Shown piece by piece: positions 1 through 11,335 of a stretch of DNA of 64,000 nt. The notes under the pieces were generated by a model that did not search any database, was not told where the DNA came from, and was given only the letters and a program-made list of their open reading frames with translations. Each line of letters begins with the position of its first letter. The stretch's first letter is position 1. Source of the DNA: Leucaena leucocephala (lineage: Eukaryota; Streptophyta; Magnoliopsida; Fabales; Fabaceae); the NCBI GenBank assembly GCA_037074615.1, contig JAYWLJ010000068.1, positions 248,001 to 312,000 on the forward strand. The letters run 5' to 3'. Made by a program: the position numbers and the translations under genes.

Positions 1-50
1 TATTGGTAATTTTTATGTATAAAAGCATATTAATTATGTTGGCAATTACT

Positions 51-980
51 GGTCCGTTTGTTTTTATTTTATGTTTTATTGTTTTCAAAATGGTGATATA
101 AAACAGTTTTTCAAAACAAGTTTAGGAGATAAAAAAAAGATAAAGTAATATCTAATATCATGATCTTATTTTTTAGGTACAGCTAATATTTTTTTAATAC
201 AATTTCACCCTTGATATTTTAATTTAGTGTAATTTTATTAATAATATTTTTAATTTAATATAATTTTATTAATAATTTTATTTCTCAATTATTAAGAATT
301 ATAGTAAATTAAAAAATTTATAAATAAAATTATATCATAAATAATATTATGATATTAGCTAAATTAGAGAAATAAGATTAAGATATTAGATACTATTTTA
401 TTTAATAAAAAATCTGTTTGAATAATTGTTCTAAAAGTTTGTATTTGAAAATAAAAAAAATATAAAATTTTATTTGAAATAATTGTTTTTAAAATTAGTT
501 TTAAGAATTAAAAGAATGTGAGAGATAAAGTAGAAAGTATAGTTGAGTTATAAAACAGAGAGACAATATAAATAGGTAAAATATAATTATTATTACTATT
601 AACTTAAATAATAATTAGCAACGAATTGCCAATGGTGGAGGTCGTTGATGGCAGTGACGCAGTGACGTTCATTGGCAGTCTGACATAAGTGGTGGTTGAT
701 GGTGGTGAGGAACGACAAAAGTAGCAATAGACAAGTGACTACATGTGTAAAAAGTCATTTTTTAAGTAAGTCACTTTTCTAAAATAAAAAATAAAAAATG
801 CAAAAGCCAAAATATAAGAATTTTATAAAACATCTAAAACTTGTTTTTAATTTACTATTTTTAATAACAGAGTTTAATTTTTTTTTCTTGAAAACAATTA
901 AGTAAAAATAAGTTGCTAAATAAGCTTTTTTTTCACTTTTTTTTTAAAAAATTGTTTTTAAAAACAGAACAAACAGGCCC
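51..980. mobile_element. Non-autonomous DNA transposon-like element with imperfect TIRs
   Basis: The left edge reads GGTCCGTTTGTTTTTATTTT. The reverse complement of the right edge reads GGGGCCTGTTTGTTCTGTTT, so the two ends form imperfect terminal inverted repeats. The interior is very AT-rich except for a GC-richer island at about 630-740 rich in GTGGTGG-type triplets. No open reading frame or transposase remnant is visible. I could not find a convincing target-site duplication, so the superfamily is unassigned. The element lies beyond the 3' end of the kinesin gene. Confidence 0.45.
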
Positions 981-1304
981 CACACTCCCAAGTGTCTTGC
1001 ATTTTACGTTTTCAATATCAATTGTCTACCTGATAAGGCAAGGATAAAGAATGCAATGATACTAAAACCTTTTTTCAGCATCACTCAAATTTTCTTTCCA
1101 GTGGAGCATCATTCAAAGTTAAATTTTACACAAGGGCAACTTAAGGTTGCCAGTACCACTCTAATATAAACAAACAACCATAACAAAGATGATGATACAT
1201 ATATAATGAATGAACCCGATTCTCAACTTTTTTGATGGGGCTTGCCTACATAGAGGCTTCAGCTAATTACAGGAAAATTAATAACCCCCCAGTGGCTTTC
1301 CTAG

Positions 1305-4300
1305 CTAGTTGAAGAGTTCTCCGACTTCCCTCTTCATCATCCCCTTTATCTGGGAAAGAACAGATATACCAACAGTTAGATATCAATATCAATTTCCGCT
1401 TGAATTTTCTTCTTATTATTCAAGAAAAAAACAACTCAAGAATCTCAAAATGGGAAATGATGATTATCAGGAATTTGTTATTTAAATAAAGACAGACTCT
1501 GCAATACATGATTCATGAAAAAATATTTCAAGAGAAGAAAGGCACCTGCTTTGCTGAAAGTCCAATGTCCTGTAAATCATCAAGCTATTAAGAGAAAAGG
1601 TTAGTTCACAATCTTAAAATTATGTCACTTTTATATCAATTTCACCGCCAATAAATGATTATTAGCAATGAAAATAAGTGTGTAGAGTTTCTTCCAAAAA
1701 TAAACTAATTCAAGAGACTTACACTCTTGAAAGGTTCAGGAGATTCTTCGCGAAGCTCAAGTATGTAGGTTGCTCTTTTCTCACCAATCCCCTGTAAGGA
1801 AGAAGAAGAGTCAGTTTTGAGGTAATAGGAAAAATCATCTTAGTAATAAAAAGGGGAAGCATTTCCTGACCTTTAATCTTTTTAATTCTTCCCTGTTAAT
1901 TTTGACAAAATAAAAAAGGAATAACTCAATTTAGTCACAGTAGATATAAAACGAGGCTGTAATATGATAATCACTACTGAAGGATAATAATGGTTATTTA
2001 ATTAGCACCTAATAAACAAAGAAAAGTACATTCAAACATCGAATAAATTCTTGTTAACTTACTTGTTAGCAGTGTTTAAGAACCTAAGATAATCTTGAAC
2101 AAGAGAGTTCTACAATAAAGCAAAATTCAAGAGTTAGAATGTTCAAATATCAAGGCAACTGAGAAAGAGATCAATCGGTATAATGGTTAGATGATCAAAC
2201 CTTCATTCCAGAACTGCGTGCACTATATGGTTGCCAAGGACTTTTGACATTCCATCTATCAATAGCACCCACAGTTTGTTCCGTGACTGGAGTTTTTGGT
2301 TCCACAATATCTGTAGAAGACGCCTGATTGTCAAAAGATATGATGCAATCCCGTTCTGGTAACTTCACGCTTATTGGGGTTGATAAGAGAAGCTTCAAAT
2401 TGTTTGACAGTTCACGTAGTTGAGTACTAATTGGTGGGGATTCATCTTTATGAGCAATGAAACTGTCGTTTTCCTTACCCCTATCATGACCTGTAATGAT
2501 GCAAAATCCATGGGAATAGGCTGTTACGATCAGCAGGTCTTGTTAAGCTAGTCGTTCATTGAGTTCTGCCTACCTTCTTGAACTATAGAGTCTGTGGACA
2601 ATGCTTTCTTATACTTGCCAGAATTAGGGGTATGCTCCTCTCGATGATCCACAATTTTCTCAGGGACAGCCTATAAAAACACGAGGATTATGCCTTGTTT
2701 TCCATATCAACATAAAGCAAAACGCAAAATCTTATATCAGTTAAGCTATATAAATTTTCCTTGCCAATAGTCTTGATGGTTTTAATAAGAGACTATTAAA
2801 GAAGGTTCCATAAGCGACAGTGTTAGTTCAATACCTTTTCCACCATGAGTTCTGCTTCATACCTAGCATCTAAAACTGAGTCATCCTGCATAGAATATTC
2901 TTATCAATTTCCAGAATGAACAAGTGCTTGAATAAACTTTGTAAATGTTCTGATCAGAAGAATATCTGGAACAAATTTAGATTCTAGGAGGTTAGTTAAT
3001 TACATTTTCTACCATGAGTTCTGCTTGATGCCTAGCATCTGAAACTGAGTCATCCTGCATAGAATATTCTCATCAATTTTCTTAAACTTTGCCCCAGAAG
3101 AATGCATGGATCAAATTTAGATTCCTGAACATTAGTTAATATTATTTTCATCTATGGATCTGAATTTCATGTGATACCCAGTATTTATATATGAATTATC
3201 CCATATGAAACTAATAGGTACCTAAGTAGGATGAGAAACCTTACCAAGATGTGGGACTTGGTATCCTATACTACCAAGTTTCAATCAATTGACCCCCATA
3301 GAAAGCTAAAATCCCAGTACCCCAAAAGTTAATTATTGAGATAGGGGAAACAACCGATTTAAATATATCATTGAGCATCCCATACTTCTCAATGTGGAAT
3401 TTAGTATCTCATACTACCAAAGTCTCTATCAATTGGCGAACATCCTAGTGGCTTCACCCTACAGCATTTCATTCAACCTCTTACCCATCAGAACCCTCCA
3501 TGGATAGTCTCTCTGGAATCGCCTATATCCTGGATCTGACATCTAAATGGGATAGGAACCCTACCAAAAGCTAACTGCTGAGGGGAGAGAATAAACCCAT
3601 TTAAATACCCCATTAAGCAATTCATACTACTCAATATGGAACTTAGTATCCCATACTACCAAATTGTCATTAGAAACACTTCCCCATCAACATATGATGT
3701 TAGATGCCAACTAGAACATATCAAGCCAAGACTATGACATATTACCAGTGATGAAGGCAATAATGCTTCTGTAACAGGTACAATAGATTTTTCCTGCACA
3801 AAAGAGAATAGTTTTATACGGCAGAACAACACCATATACGAAGTCCTTAATCATCGACAGTCATATATTATACATACTTCTTGCCAACATCAAAAGTCCT
3901 TGTTTATCAATTGGAAAGAATTTTTTTAAAATCTTTACCTCTTCTTGCAACGAAGTTTCTACAGGAGAACTGGTATCTAACAAACTTGCCTGCATTAAAA
4001 TTGATGAAGACTAGATGAAACTGAGTTATGCATGTTTACATAGTACTTGTATCTAATAGACTAATACCCATACCACAAAAGAAAAGGAACAAGAAGAGAA
4101 ACATGGCATATTCCCTTTCTTGAACATAAGTCTTTTTCCTTCATCTATAAAATGTAGATAACCATATTTGATGATGTTTTCTTCTCTATGAAACATGGCT
4201 CCCAAGTTTCAGCACAAGACTGGACCATAGTACTTTTCTTTATCCTTGTGACTAGGGACATTTTCATCAATCTTCCGTTTACATATTTTAATTTTATCCT

Positions 4301-7300
4301 TTACTGCTCCTTTTTTCATTTTATTTCCTATGGTTGCTTTCGCAGTAACAATGATGGGATAGATATGAGATGGCGATGCAGCTGCAGTATTGTGCCAGTT
4401 CTGCTTCATGTATGCCCATCTCTATAGCAAGTATTTTGGAAATTTAAGAGAATCGCATCCTTAGAGGGGAAAGGAGAGTAAGAAATACCTTCTCGTCTTT
4501 ATCAGAATGACTTGCTTGATCAAATAATTTCCTACAATTAACAGGGAAAATATTAATTTCCAGACATGTATATTAATAAAGAGTAACAACTTACATTTCA
4601 ACCATATGTGCATGAAACTTAACCACAAACCTTCCTTTTATTGCAGATTTTATCACATCAGCTTTCTTTTCACGTATATGTGATCTAGAGCCAGTTAATT
4701 TTTTTGCCGTAGAAGACACACTCTTGGGCAGGTTACTCTTATGAGATGTAAGCATCATCCGTCTTGCAGAACAACTTTCACTTTTCTTTGTGGCGTCTAC
4801 AGTCACTCGATGAATCACTTGACATGACCGGGTTACTAAGCTTAGCACGTAGATAGTGTCTTGGCAAAAAGATGGGTTCTATATTTACAAAATAGGTAAG
4901 GACCAACAGCAAAACTAAATTAGAAATTGAAAGAATGCTAATAGCTAAGAATTGGAAGTTTTAAAAAAACAAATGAATGATCATGGAAATTACCATGCAG
5001 ACAACCATCAAAATTCGGCTAGTCCCACTCAAAGGGTCCTGTAACATGCGGGTAAGTTTGCTCTCGCGATAGGGGACACGACTTTCATTGGTGCTCAAAG
5101 CGTGACAGACATTTAATAAAGCATATATGGACTTGTTAATTTTATTAGTTTCAGCTAGACAAGAGCTGTCAAAAATCTTCTTCCTGGCATCTTCATAACC
5201 TGATAAGAAGAGTGCGGAGAAGGGGGTCAACTTTAAACATATAATCATAGCCAAGAAAAAAATAATATCATATATAAAAGATTATAACCTGCCAAGTCAA
5301 CAAAATTCATTTTGCCCACAGAGCCAGTTTCTTTGCCTTCAACTTCAGAAAAGACATGCACTATTAGTCCCACATGGGTCCTACGAGCACGGTCATTTCC
5401 CTTTTTCATGGCTGCTTTTCGAGTAGCACAAGCAGTGGAGTATGTTTTCTGAAACTCTGTAATGGATTTCACTGGAATCTGCAAAACATAAAAGTTAAGA
5501 AACTCTCCTACATTACTTATACAGTGCCATTTTAAAGTTTTTTTTTTCCTTTAGTGTTTGATGAACTAGCTAGTACCTGTTACCAGATAATTACCTGAGA
5601 AAGGCCTTTAAACTGAATACGGCCTCGATCTTCAAGAACTAAAATGGCTGGTTGTTCTGGATTTAATAAATCAAAGGCATGCTCCTGATGATCAACCTCA
5701 TACAATGATATAGCAATAGATTTGCCATTTTGTTCAGCCAGTGAAAGAAACTCAGCAACAGCAAGCACTGACAAACCAGGTGTCTTAGCAGAACCCTTGA
5801 AAAGCCAAGGATTATTAATTAATTGTTACTTGGTAATACACACGTGTACAAAAGAATTTAACAGAAGCTAACGATCATGATTAGTTCAGGAAAAGATCTA
5901 GGATAAATAACAGAGTCAAACCTGAATCACATGAGTCTTTCCGCTGCCTCTTGCTCCATACGCAATAATGGAGCTGTTATGGCCTTCAAAAACTGCAGCT
6001 ATAAGAGGCCTCACGTCTCTTGAATAGATCATTTCATTTTCTTCGTTGTCCCCATAACAATAGTCCACCCAGCAAGACTCTTTACGACTGCAGCCATAAA
6101 GATTAGCCAGTAAGAGATTATTGTTTGTTAAGAGCTCAGGGAATGATCTTACATATCATTCAAAACAATGACTGAGACAGAGTGACTTGCCTAAAGCTAG
6201 ATGGCATGGATTTTTTTAATTAGATGGAGTCCATTGTTATGCCAAAACTCATTCATAGCCAACAAAATAATTGGTCATAAAGTAATTATTAAAAATTCTA
6301 CTATGTTAGGCTAACCAAATTGGACATCAATTTGCTAGATTAGCTCATAGAAACACTGATATATTCTGCCCCTTTGATCAACCTTCAACCCCCATCTTGT
6401 TACATGGAGGTGGTGAATGATGAAAGGTTATTGAGTATTGCTGGACATCAGATGTAAGCTGTTGCTAATACGATTCTCATTTTATTGAAAAAAGAAACTA
6501 TGTCTAAAGAGATTTCCAATTCAACATTTGGAGCGAAATGAATCTTTTGTCCTAAAATAAAACAATCGATAACCATGACAGTAGAGTAATCTTTGTTCCT
6601 GCAAAAGAATGGGGCAACAAAAGTAAGATAGTCCAAGTTTCGCCAGTTTCTTTAATTTATATGTTTAGGTTCCAATTCTCACAAGTTGAACATAACAAAA
6701 TTAATAAACCCAAAAACTTCAAATTACAATATCAACGTTCATCCAGTGCCCAAACCGATAAAAAGGAATTATACAACTGAATGAATAATTAAAGAACAGA
6801 ATCGGCAATATTAAAACCTGTAGTTCCAATTTTCATGAATGGTACAATATAAAAATAGCACGCCCTAAATTAGACACCAAATCTCAATTTCAACGTTCAC
6901 CCATAACCCAAACCGGTTAAAAGAGGTTATATTAATGAACAAGTAATATGTTAAAACCTGTAAATTCCAATTACCTCAACGTGCTCAATTAAAAAATAAT
7001 AAAGGCCGAATTAAACTCCAAAACTCAATGTCGATGTTCTTCCGGTACGCCAAAATGACGGAAAAGGTTTTATAGTTCAACAACTGCCCTAGGCTAACTG
7101 AAGAAGTACCTGAAAGAATGGTCTCTGAAGGAGATTAAGACTCCCTCTGAACTCTCTCCTGGAGGCTTGTTCACCGAAATCCAGTCTACTGATCTCGAAG
7201 ATCCACTCTGAGCCTCGACCTCGGGAAACGCAAAGCCCCTGATCTTGGCCACGACCCGAACCTTTCCACCTGGGTTCGGTCCTGCGCCGTCAGCCTTGAA

Positions 7301-7333
7301 GCGGTCGAATTGCTTCACATGACTCGAATCCAT
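1305..7333 (-). CDS. KIN-10 family kinesin (KIF22/Kid-like) with C-terminal helix-hairpin-helix
   Basis: An N-terminal kinesin motor that should bind microtubules and hydrolyse ATP. Exons (high to low): 7333-7110, 6087-5922, 5795-5595, 5478-5289, 5199-4994, 4878-4595, 4531-4489, 3989-3939, 3793-3746, 3054-3004, 2885-2835, 2670-2574, 2490-2201, 2109-2063, 1892-1871, 1791-1723, 1584-1546, 1349-1305; they sum to 2124 nt (707 aa plus stop). Visible motifs are the P-loop GARGSGKT, switch II DLAGYE (split by an intron), NKSIYALLNV, YRESKLTRMLQD and the neck region ILMVVCMNP. The last exons encode GIGEKRATYILELRE followed by LDDLQDIGLS, a helix-hairpin-helix like the DNA-binding tail of animal KIF22/Kid, which suggests a chromokinesin. 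Switch I is unusual (NDRARRTH in place of NxxSSRSH). The start is the first Met of the motor exon, just before a conserved KVRVVAKIRG strand. The family is certain; the KIN-10 subgroup and the chromosome-binding role are inferred. Confidence 0.92.
1871..1892 (-). other. 22-nt kinesin microexon
   Basis: The exon before it (2109-2063) ends after two bases of a codon, and the exon after it (1791-1723) starts in phase 0. Only this 22-nt segment restores the frame. It is bordered by an acceptor CAG and a donor GT, and it supplies the residues EELKRLK plus the last base of the preceding Lys codon. The joined peptide (NKEELKRLKGIGEKR) has the length and pattern of the KIF22 tail just before its helix-hairpin-helix. 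Confidence 0.85.
2835..3054 (-). repeat. Tandemly duplicated 51-nt exon (exons 10 and 11 of the kinesin)
   Basis: Two in-frame 51-nt exons, 3054-3004 and 2885-2835, are nearly identical and encode DDSVSDARHQAELMVEN and DDSVLDARYEAELMVEK. Both keep acceptor and donor sites. Similarity continues into the flanking introns (the segment after the CATAGAATATTCT motif), giving a duplicated unit of roughly 170 bp. Because each exon is 17 codons, either one can be skipped without a frameshift. Confidence 0.9.
3180..3670. repeat. Diverged direct repeats in kinesin intron 9
   Basis: Three blocks around 3250, 3390 and 3630 share a core resembling ACTTAGTATCCCATACTACC, with related flanking text (TTTAAATA, CAATTGGC). 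Spacing is irregular (about 140 and 240 bp). They look like old local duplications inside the intron; no coding or element structure is visible. Confidence 0.6.
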
Positions 7334-7812
7334 CGGAATGAAGACTAGGTTTCCTCAATCAATCAAGATTTACAGAAACTCGAACCCTGGAAAAATATTG
7401 ATTCTGCGTAAAACAGCAATAGAAGGAAGGGAGCGTGCTCTGGAATGTTCTGAGTGAGGACCAGATTTGTTCTGTTCTTGCTTTTCATTTTTTTTTTTAA
7501 ATTTATTTTGTTATCCGAAATATATATATGAAACGAAGTAGAAGTAGCCGTTGGGGATTTCAAATTGTGGGCTTTAACTGGACAAGGTGGATTCTGCTGT
7601 CTCAAAGGTAACGCTCCTTGTGAAATGCTTCCCTAAAACGCCAATGAAGCTGTGCGTTTTATTAGTGTTCGCCAGTTCGTGGACGATGATTGACAGATGG
7701 AGCACGTCACACCGTTCAAACTCCCAATATGTTCGCGTGGCATTCAAATGGTCCCCCTGTAATACAGTGGATTTTTTTTTTTGACGATGGAAAACTAAAT
7801 CAAATCTCTCTT
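7334..7812. other. Upstream region of the kinesin gene
   Basis: Non-coding sequence directly upstream of the kinesin start codon, presumably holding its promoter and 5' UTR. Short open frames here show no protein-like composition. I see no distinctive promoter motif. Confidence 0.5.
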
Positions 7813-8280
7813 TTAGGCTATGTTTGGCTCAATAAATGGGAGAGAAGGGGAAGAATTTTAATAGAGAGAAAGGGAAGGAGAAAGATTTTATTATTACCTT
7901 ATTTGGATTAAAATTAGGGGAGGAGAGGGGAGGGGAGGGATTTTTATATTATTTTGTTTAGTTCAAGAAGAAAAATAAAAAAAAATATTTTTATATAAAT
8001 AAATTTATCTTATATTATTTTATAGAATATTTTAATAAAATATAATATAGGAATAATATTAGAATATTAAAAAAATTATGGTTATATTAATATTATAAAA
8101 TAATAATTTTCATAACTCCCCTTCAAATTCCGAATTTGGAGGGGAGGTAAAGTTGGGGAGGGGAGGGAAAATTTTTAAAAAATTTCTCTCCCCTCCAAAA
8201 TATTTTATAGAGCCAAGTAAGGAGAGAAGAGCAAAATCCCTCCCTTTCTCTTCCCTTCCCTCTAAATTCCTCATACTAAA
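7813..8280. mobile_element. MITE-like purine/pyrimidine-rich palindromic element
   Basis: The left end carries GGCTATGTTTGGCTC followed by a GGGAGAGAAGGGGAAG tract. The right half carries the complementary kind of tract (CTCCCCTCC, CCCTCCCTTTCTCTTCCC) and TAGAGCCAAG, which mirrors the TTGGCTC of the left end. The arms are loosely inverted and the middle is A/T-rich. This resembles common plant TTTGG-ended miniature elements. The boundaries and superfamily are uncertain, and no clean target-site duplication was found. Confidence 0.4.
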
Positions 8281-9654
8281 TGTATTAATATGTGTCATAT
8301 ATGAAATAATAAAATAAATAATGAATTGTTTTACAATGCGTGTGAATATTTTTAAATGCTAATCTATTTTAAGTGAGATGTATAATATCTAAAATTATAA
8401 TTATAACTAGTGCAATGGTTGGGTATAAAATGAGGCAATAAATTGCACTTTTGTTTGAGGTTCTTGTAAACGAGGAAAATGTACGTCATAGCTAGGAAGA
8501 AAAATACAATTTTTACAATTTTTCTTAGCATATGATTTATGTTTAGAAGGGAAAAAAAATCTATGACTATTTTTCCAAGTAAAGTATATATCAATTTAGT
8601 GAAATTTAATTTGGAATTCTTATTTCATCCAATTTTGTTTATTTTAATTAGTTTAAAAACAGATAACATTGTCTCGTAAAAATTATTTTTTATATTCGTT
8701 TATCAAATTTTTTCCCGTTCGAAACTTCATGAAAATTCTAAACGCAAGTTAAGGGTGTTAGCTAAGAAAAGAAAATGTTTAAACAATTATTACAATTTTA
8801 TTATAAGCATTTTACATAACTAATATATCCCTCACAAGCCCAAAATAAATAAATCTGACGTCCCTAAGCTAAAACCAATAGTATTATAAGAATAACTTTT
8901 TCTAAAACTAAAGGGGGGAAATTAATCCTAATCAATACGTACAACTCATATACTAACATAATTTTTTTTTATTTTTAATTAATTTAAATAGATTAATAAA
9001 ATTAAATAAATTAATTATAATTAATAGAAGAGTTAATTAATTAATTTAAATAAATTAAAAAATATTATATAATATAAATTTATTTTAAAAATTTAGATAT
9101 GGTTATTATCCTCTCAAATTAGTCAAAGAGTATGTTGTTTCTATATTTTTTTTTTTTTTTTGCCGAAGACTCTTTAACCGAGAGACAGTCTCAAATTCTT
9201 CAACAAGTACCGCTAGGAGCAACAAAACCAAACCGTACTTGATGTTATTCCTATTTGAAATCATCGATGAGCTTCACACGCTAGATACTTTATTTAAGAA
9301 GAGAATCTCTGCATTTGGTGTATGTGGGGAGAGAGAGAGAATTGCGTCCGAGTCGGAAATGAACTGAAGAATTTTATTGATTTGACCCGATGCCTTGAAG
9401 CAATCTCCATTCAAAAGTCTTACTGGGTCACACAAACTATGAATTTAAGATGATATAAAATAAATTCAAGTTGGTAATTTTATAATACCGTACCGTTTTA
9501 ACAAAGCATATCTATTGAGTATTTAACCATTACATCCAAAGTCTGGCTCATATCATACCTGTTCAACAAAGCAAAGCAGATTAACATAATCACAACTTTG
9601 AAATTGATTATAAGATTAATTTTAGTTTACATCCACCAATTTGTATCCATTCTT
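8281..9654. other. AT-rich intergenic stretch
   Basis: Poly-A/T-rich sequence between the MITE-like element and the P450 pseudogene, with TTAATTAATT-type runs around 9000. I see no coding, RNA or regulatory feature that can be supported. Confidence 0.6.
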
Positions 9655-11335
9655 CTAAGATTTGGTACGAAAACGACAACTTGGTACAGCGAGCAGGTTC
9701 TCAGCTTTCGGCATTGAGACACACCAAACTTCTCCTTCATGTCCAGATCTTCTGGTGTCATCCCCGACGGAAGCTCCCACCGGAAACAAAGGATCAACTG
9801 AGCCACCACCAGCTTCACCTTGTACAGCCCTAACTGTATCCCCGGACATCCTCTCCGACCAGTCCCTAAAGGCATAAACATCAGACTATCTCGTCCTCGG
9901 AAATCCACCTCCATCTCCAAGAACCTCTCTGGCCAAAACTCCTCCGTCTTCTCTGGCCAAGCCTTAGGATCTCTCCCCAACGCCCACATGTTCACTATGA
10001 TCCTCTTCTTCTTCTTTACATAATAACCACCAACCTTGACATCCTCGAGTGTCTCTCGAGGTAGTAAGAACCCTGCAGGGTGCAATCTGAAGGTCTCTTT
10101 AATCACCATGTAAGTAGCTCAACTTCCAGATGTCTTTCTCTTCTACGAGGTTGTGTGGTCCGATTACCTCATCGAGCTAGTGTTAGAGGGTTTTCATGAC
10201 TCCGGGGTTTCTCAGAAGTTCCGATAGCGCAGCGTCCACACGATGATAGTGGCGGAGGTCTCTAGGGCGGCGCCGATCATGTCGACTGCGATGCCCTTGA
10301 TGTTTGTTATGTCGACTGCGATGGCCTTGATGTTTGTTCGATCGACGTCATCGGTTTGGTGCATCAGTGAGAGTAGTATGTCGATGAAGTCGTCGTGGTG
10401 TGCTTTGGAACTGAAAGCTTGCTCTTGCTCCTTCAATATCTCCTCCAACACTTCATCCATATCTTTGCTAGTTCTCTTGAATCGTCTTCTTATTCCCCTG
10501 AGATTTACCCAAAACTGTAAATTCCCAACACTTTATACATACTGCAAGTTTCCAATATAAAACAAGAAACACAGTACGTTTAGGTTATGAGTTAAATCAT
10601 ACCTGAAAATCAAACGCTCCAAGCCAAGGAACATAATCGGCAAGATTATAAGCACTGTGTTTAACTCATAACCTAGGAACATAATCGGCAAGCCAAGGAA
10701 CATAATTGGCAAGATTAAAAGCACCAGAAAGATGCATAATCTCTTGAACAATCCCCTTCAAATCATGTCCATAGTCCTTCTTAGTATCACGCCCCAATAT
10801 CGTCTTATAAACCATACTGAACATCATTAACAACTTCACTAAGGTTTATAATTTGACCCACCAGGCAGCCTTCTCAACCTCCTTCATCCTCAGAGGAGCG
10901 AAGGACTCTACCTTTGAGGCGCTAAGAAGGTTCAGCTTCCACACCCTTCTCATGCTACGCCAGTAAGGACCGTACTTTGAGAAAACCAACCCTTTGAATC
11001 CATAGAAGTACTCGAAGGCTTCGACCAGAGGCCGATTGGCGAACACGGCACGTTGGACTTGATGAAGAGCTCGGCGGCTTCCGCCGAGGACAGCACTATG
11101 GTTGGGACATGTCCAAACCTTAGGCTCGTGATGGGTCCGTCTGTTGTGGCTAAGGCTCGGAGGGAGCGATGTGGAAGTTCGCCTAGTAGCCTAGAAGGTG
11201 GAGGTGGCCGAGCACGGAGAAACCGGGTGGGCAGGGTGGTTGTTTCGACCCATGTTTCCGGCTGATGCCCTTTAAGGTGGCTGCAATAATGGATGCAATA
11301 GGAAGGTGAGGAGGGCTAGGACGATATCTAAAGTT
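9655..11335 (-). pseudogene. Decayed cytochrome P450 (CYP71 clan, CYP736A-like)
   Basis: Ordered fragments of one P450 read on the minus strand: a hydrophobic N-terminal anchor (about 11335-11290), SLRFGHVPTIVLSS and AAELFIKSN (about 11130-11055), FANRPLVEAFEYFYGFKGLVF onward (11046-10850), GAFNLA/YVPWL (about 10720-10610), an oxygen-binding I-helix region GAALETSATII (about 10250), the K-helix KETFR (10100), PERF, and a heme loop PLGTGRRGCPG (about 9860). The pieces lie in different frames, with in-frame stops near 10190, frameshifts near 11050 and 9760, and internal tandem duplications, so no full protein can be made. Plants use CYP71-clan enzymes in specialised metabolism; the CYP736A affinity is judged from the heme-to-C-terminus text and is tentative. 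Confidence 0.88.
10278..10337 (-). repeat. 30-bp tandem duplication inside the P450 pseudogene
   Basis: Two adjacent 30-bp units (10278-10307 and 10308-10337) differ at only a few positions and encode TNIKAIAVDI and TNIKGIAVDM in tandem ahead of the I-helix. Functional P450s have this segment once, so it is a duplication specific to the pseudogene. Confidence 0.85.

Noticed and set aside
9662..10560. Plus-strand frames at 9662-10023 and 10243-10560
   Set aside because: They are antisense shadows of the P450 pseudogene, which reads on the minus strand.
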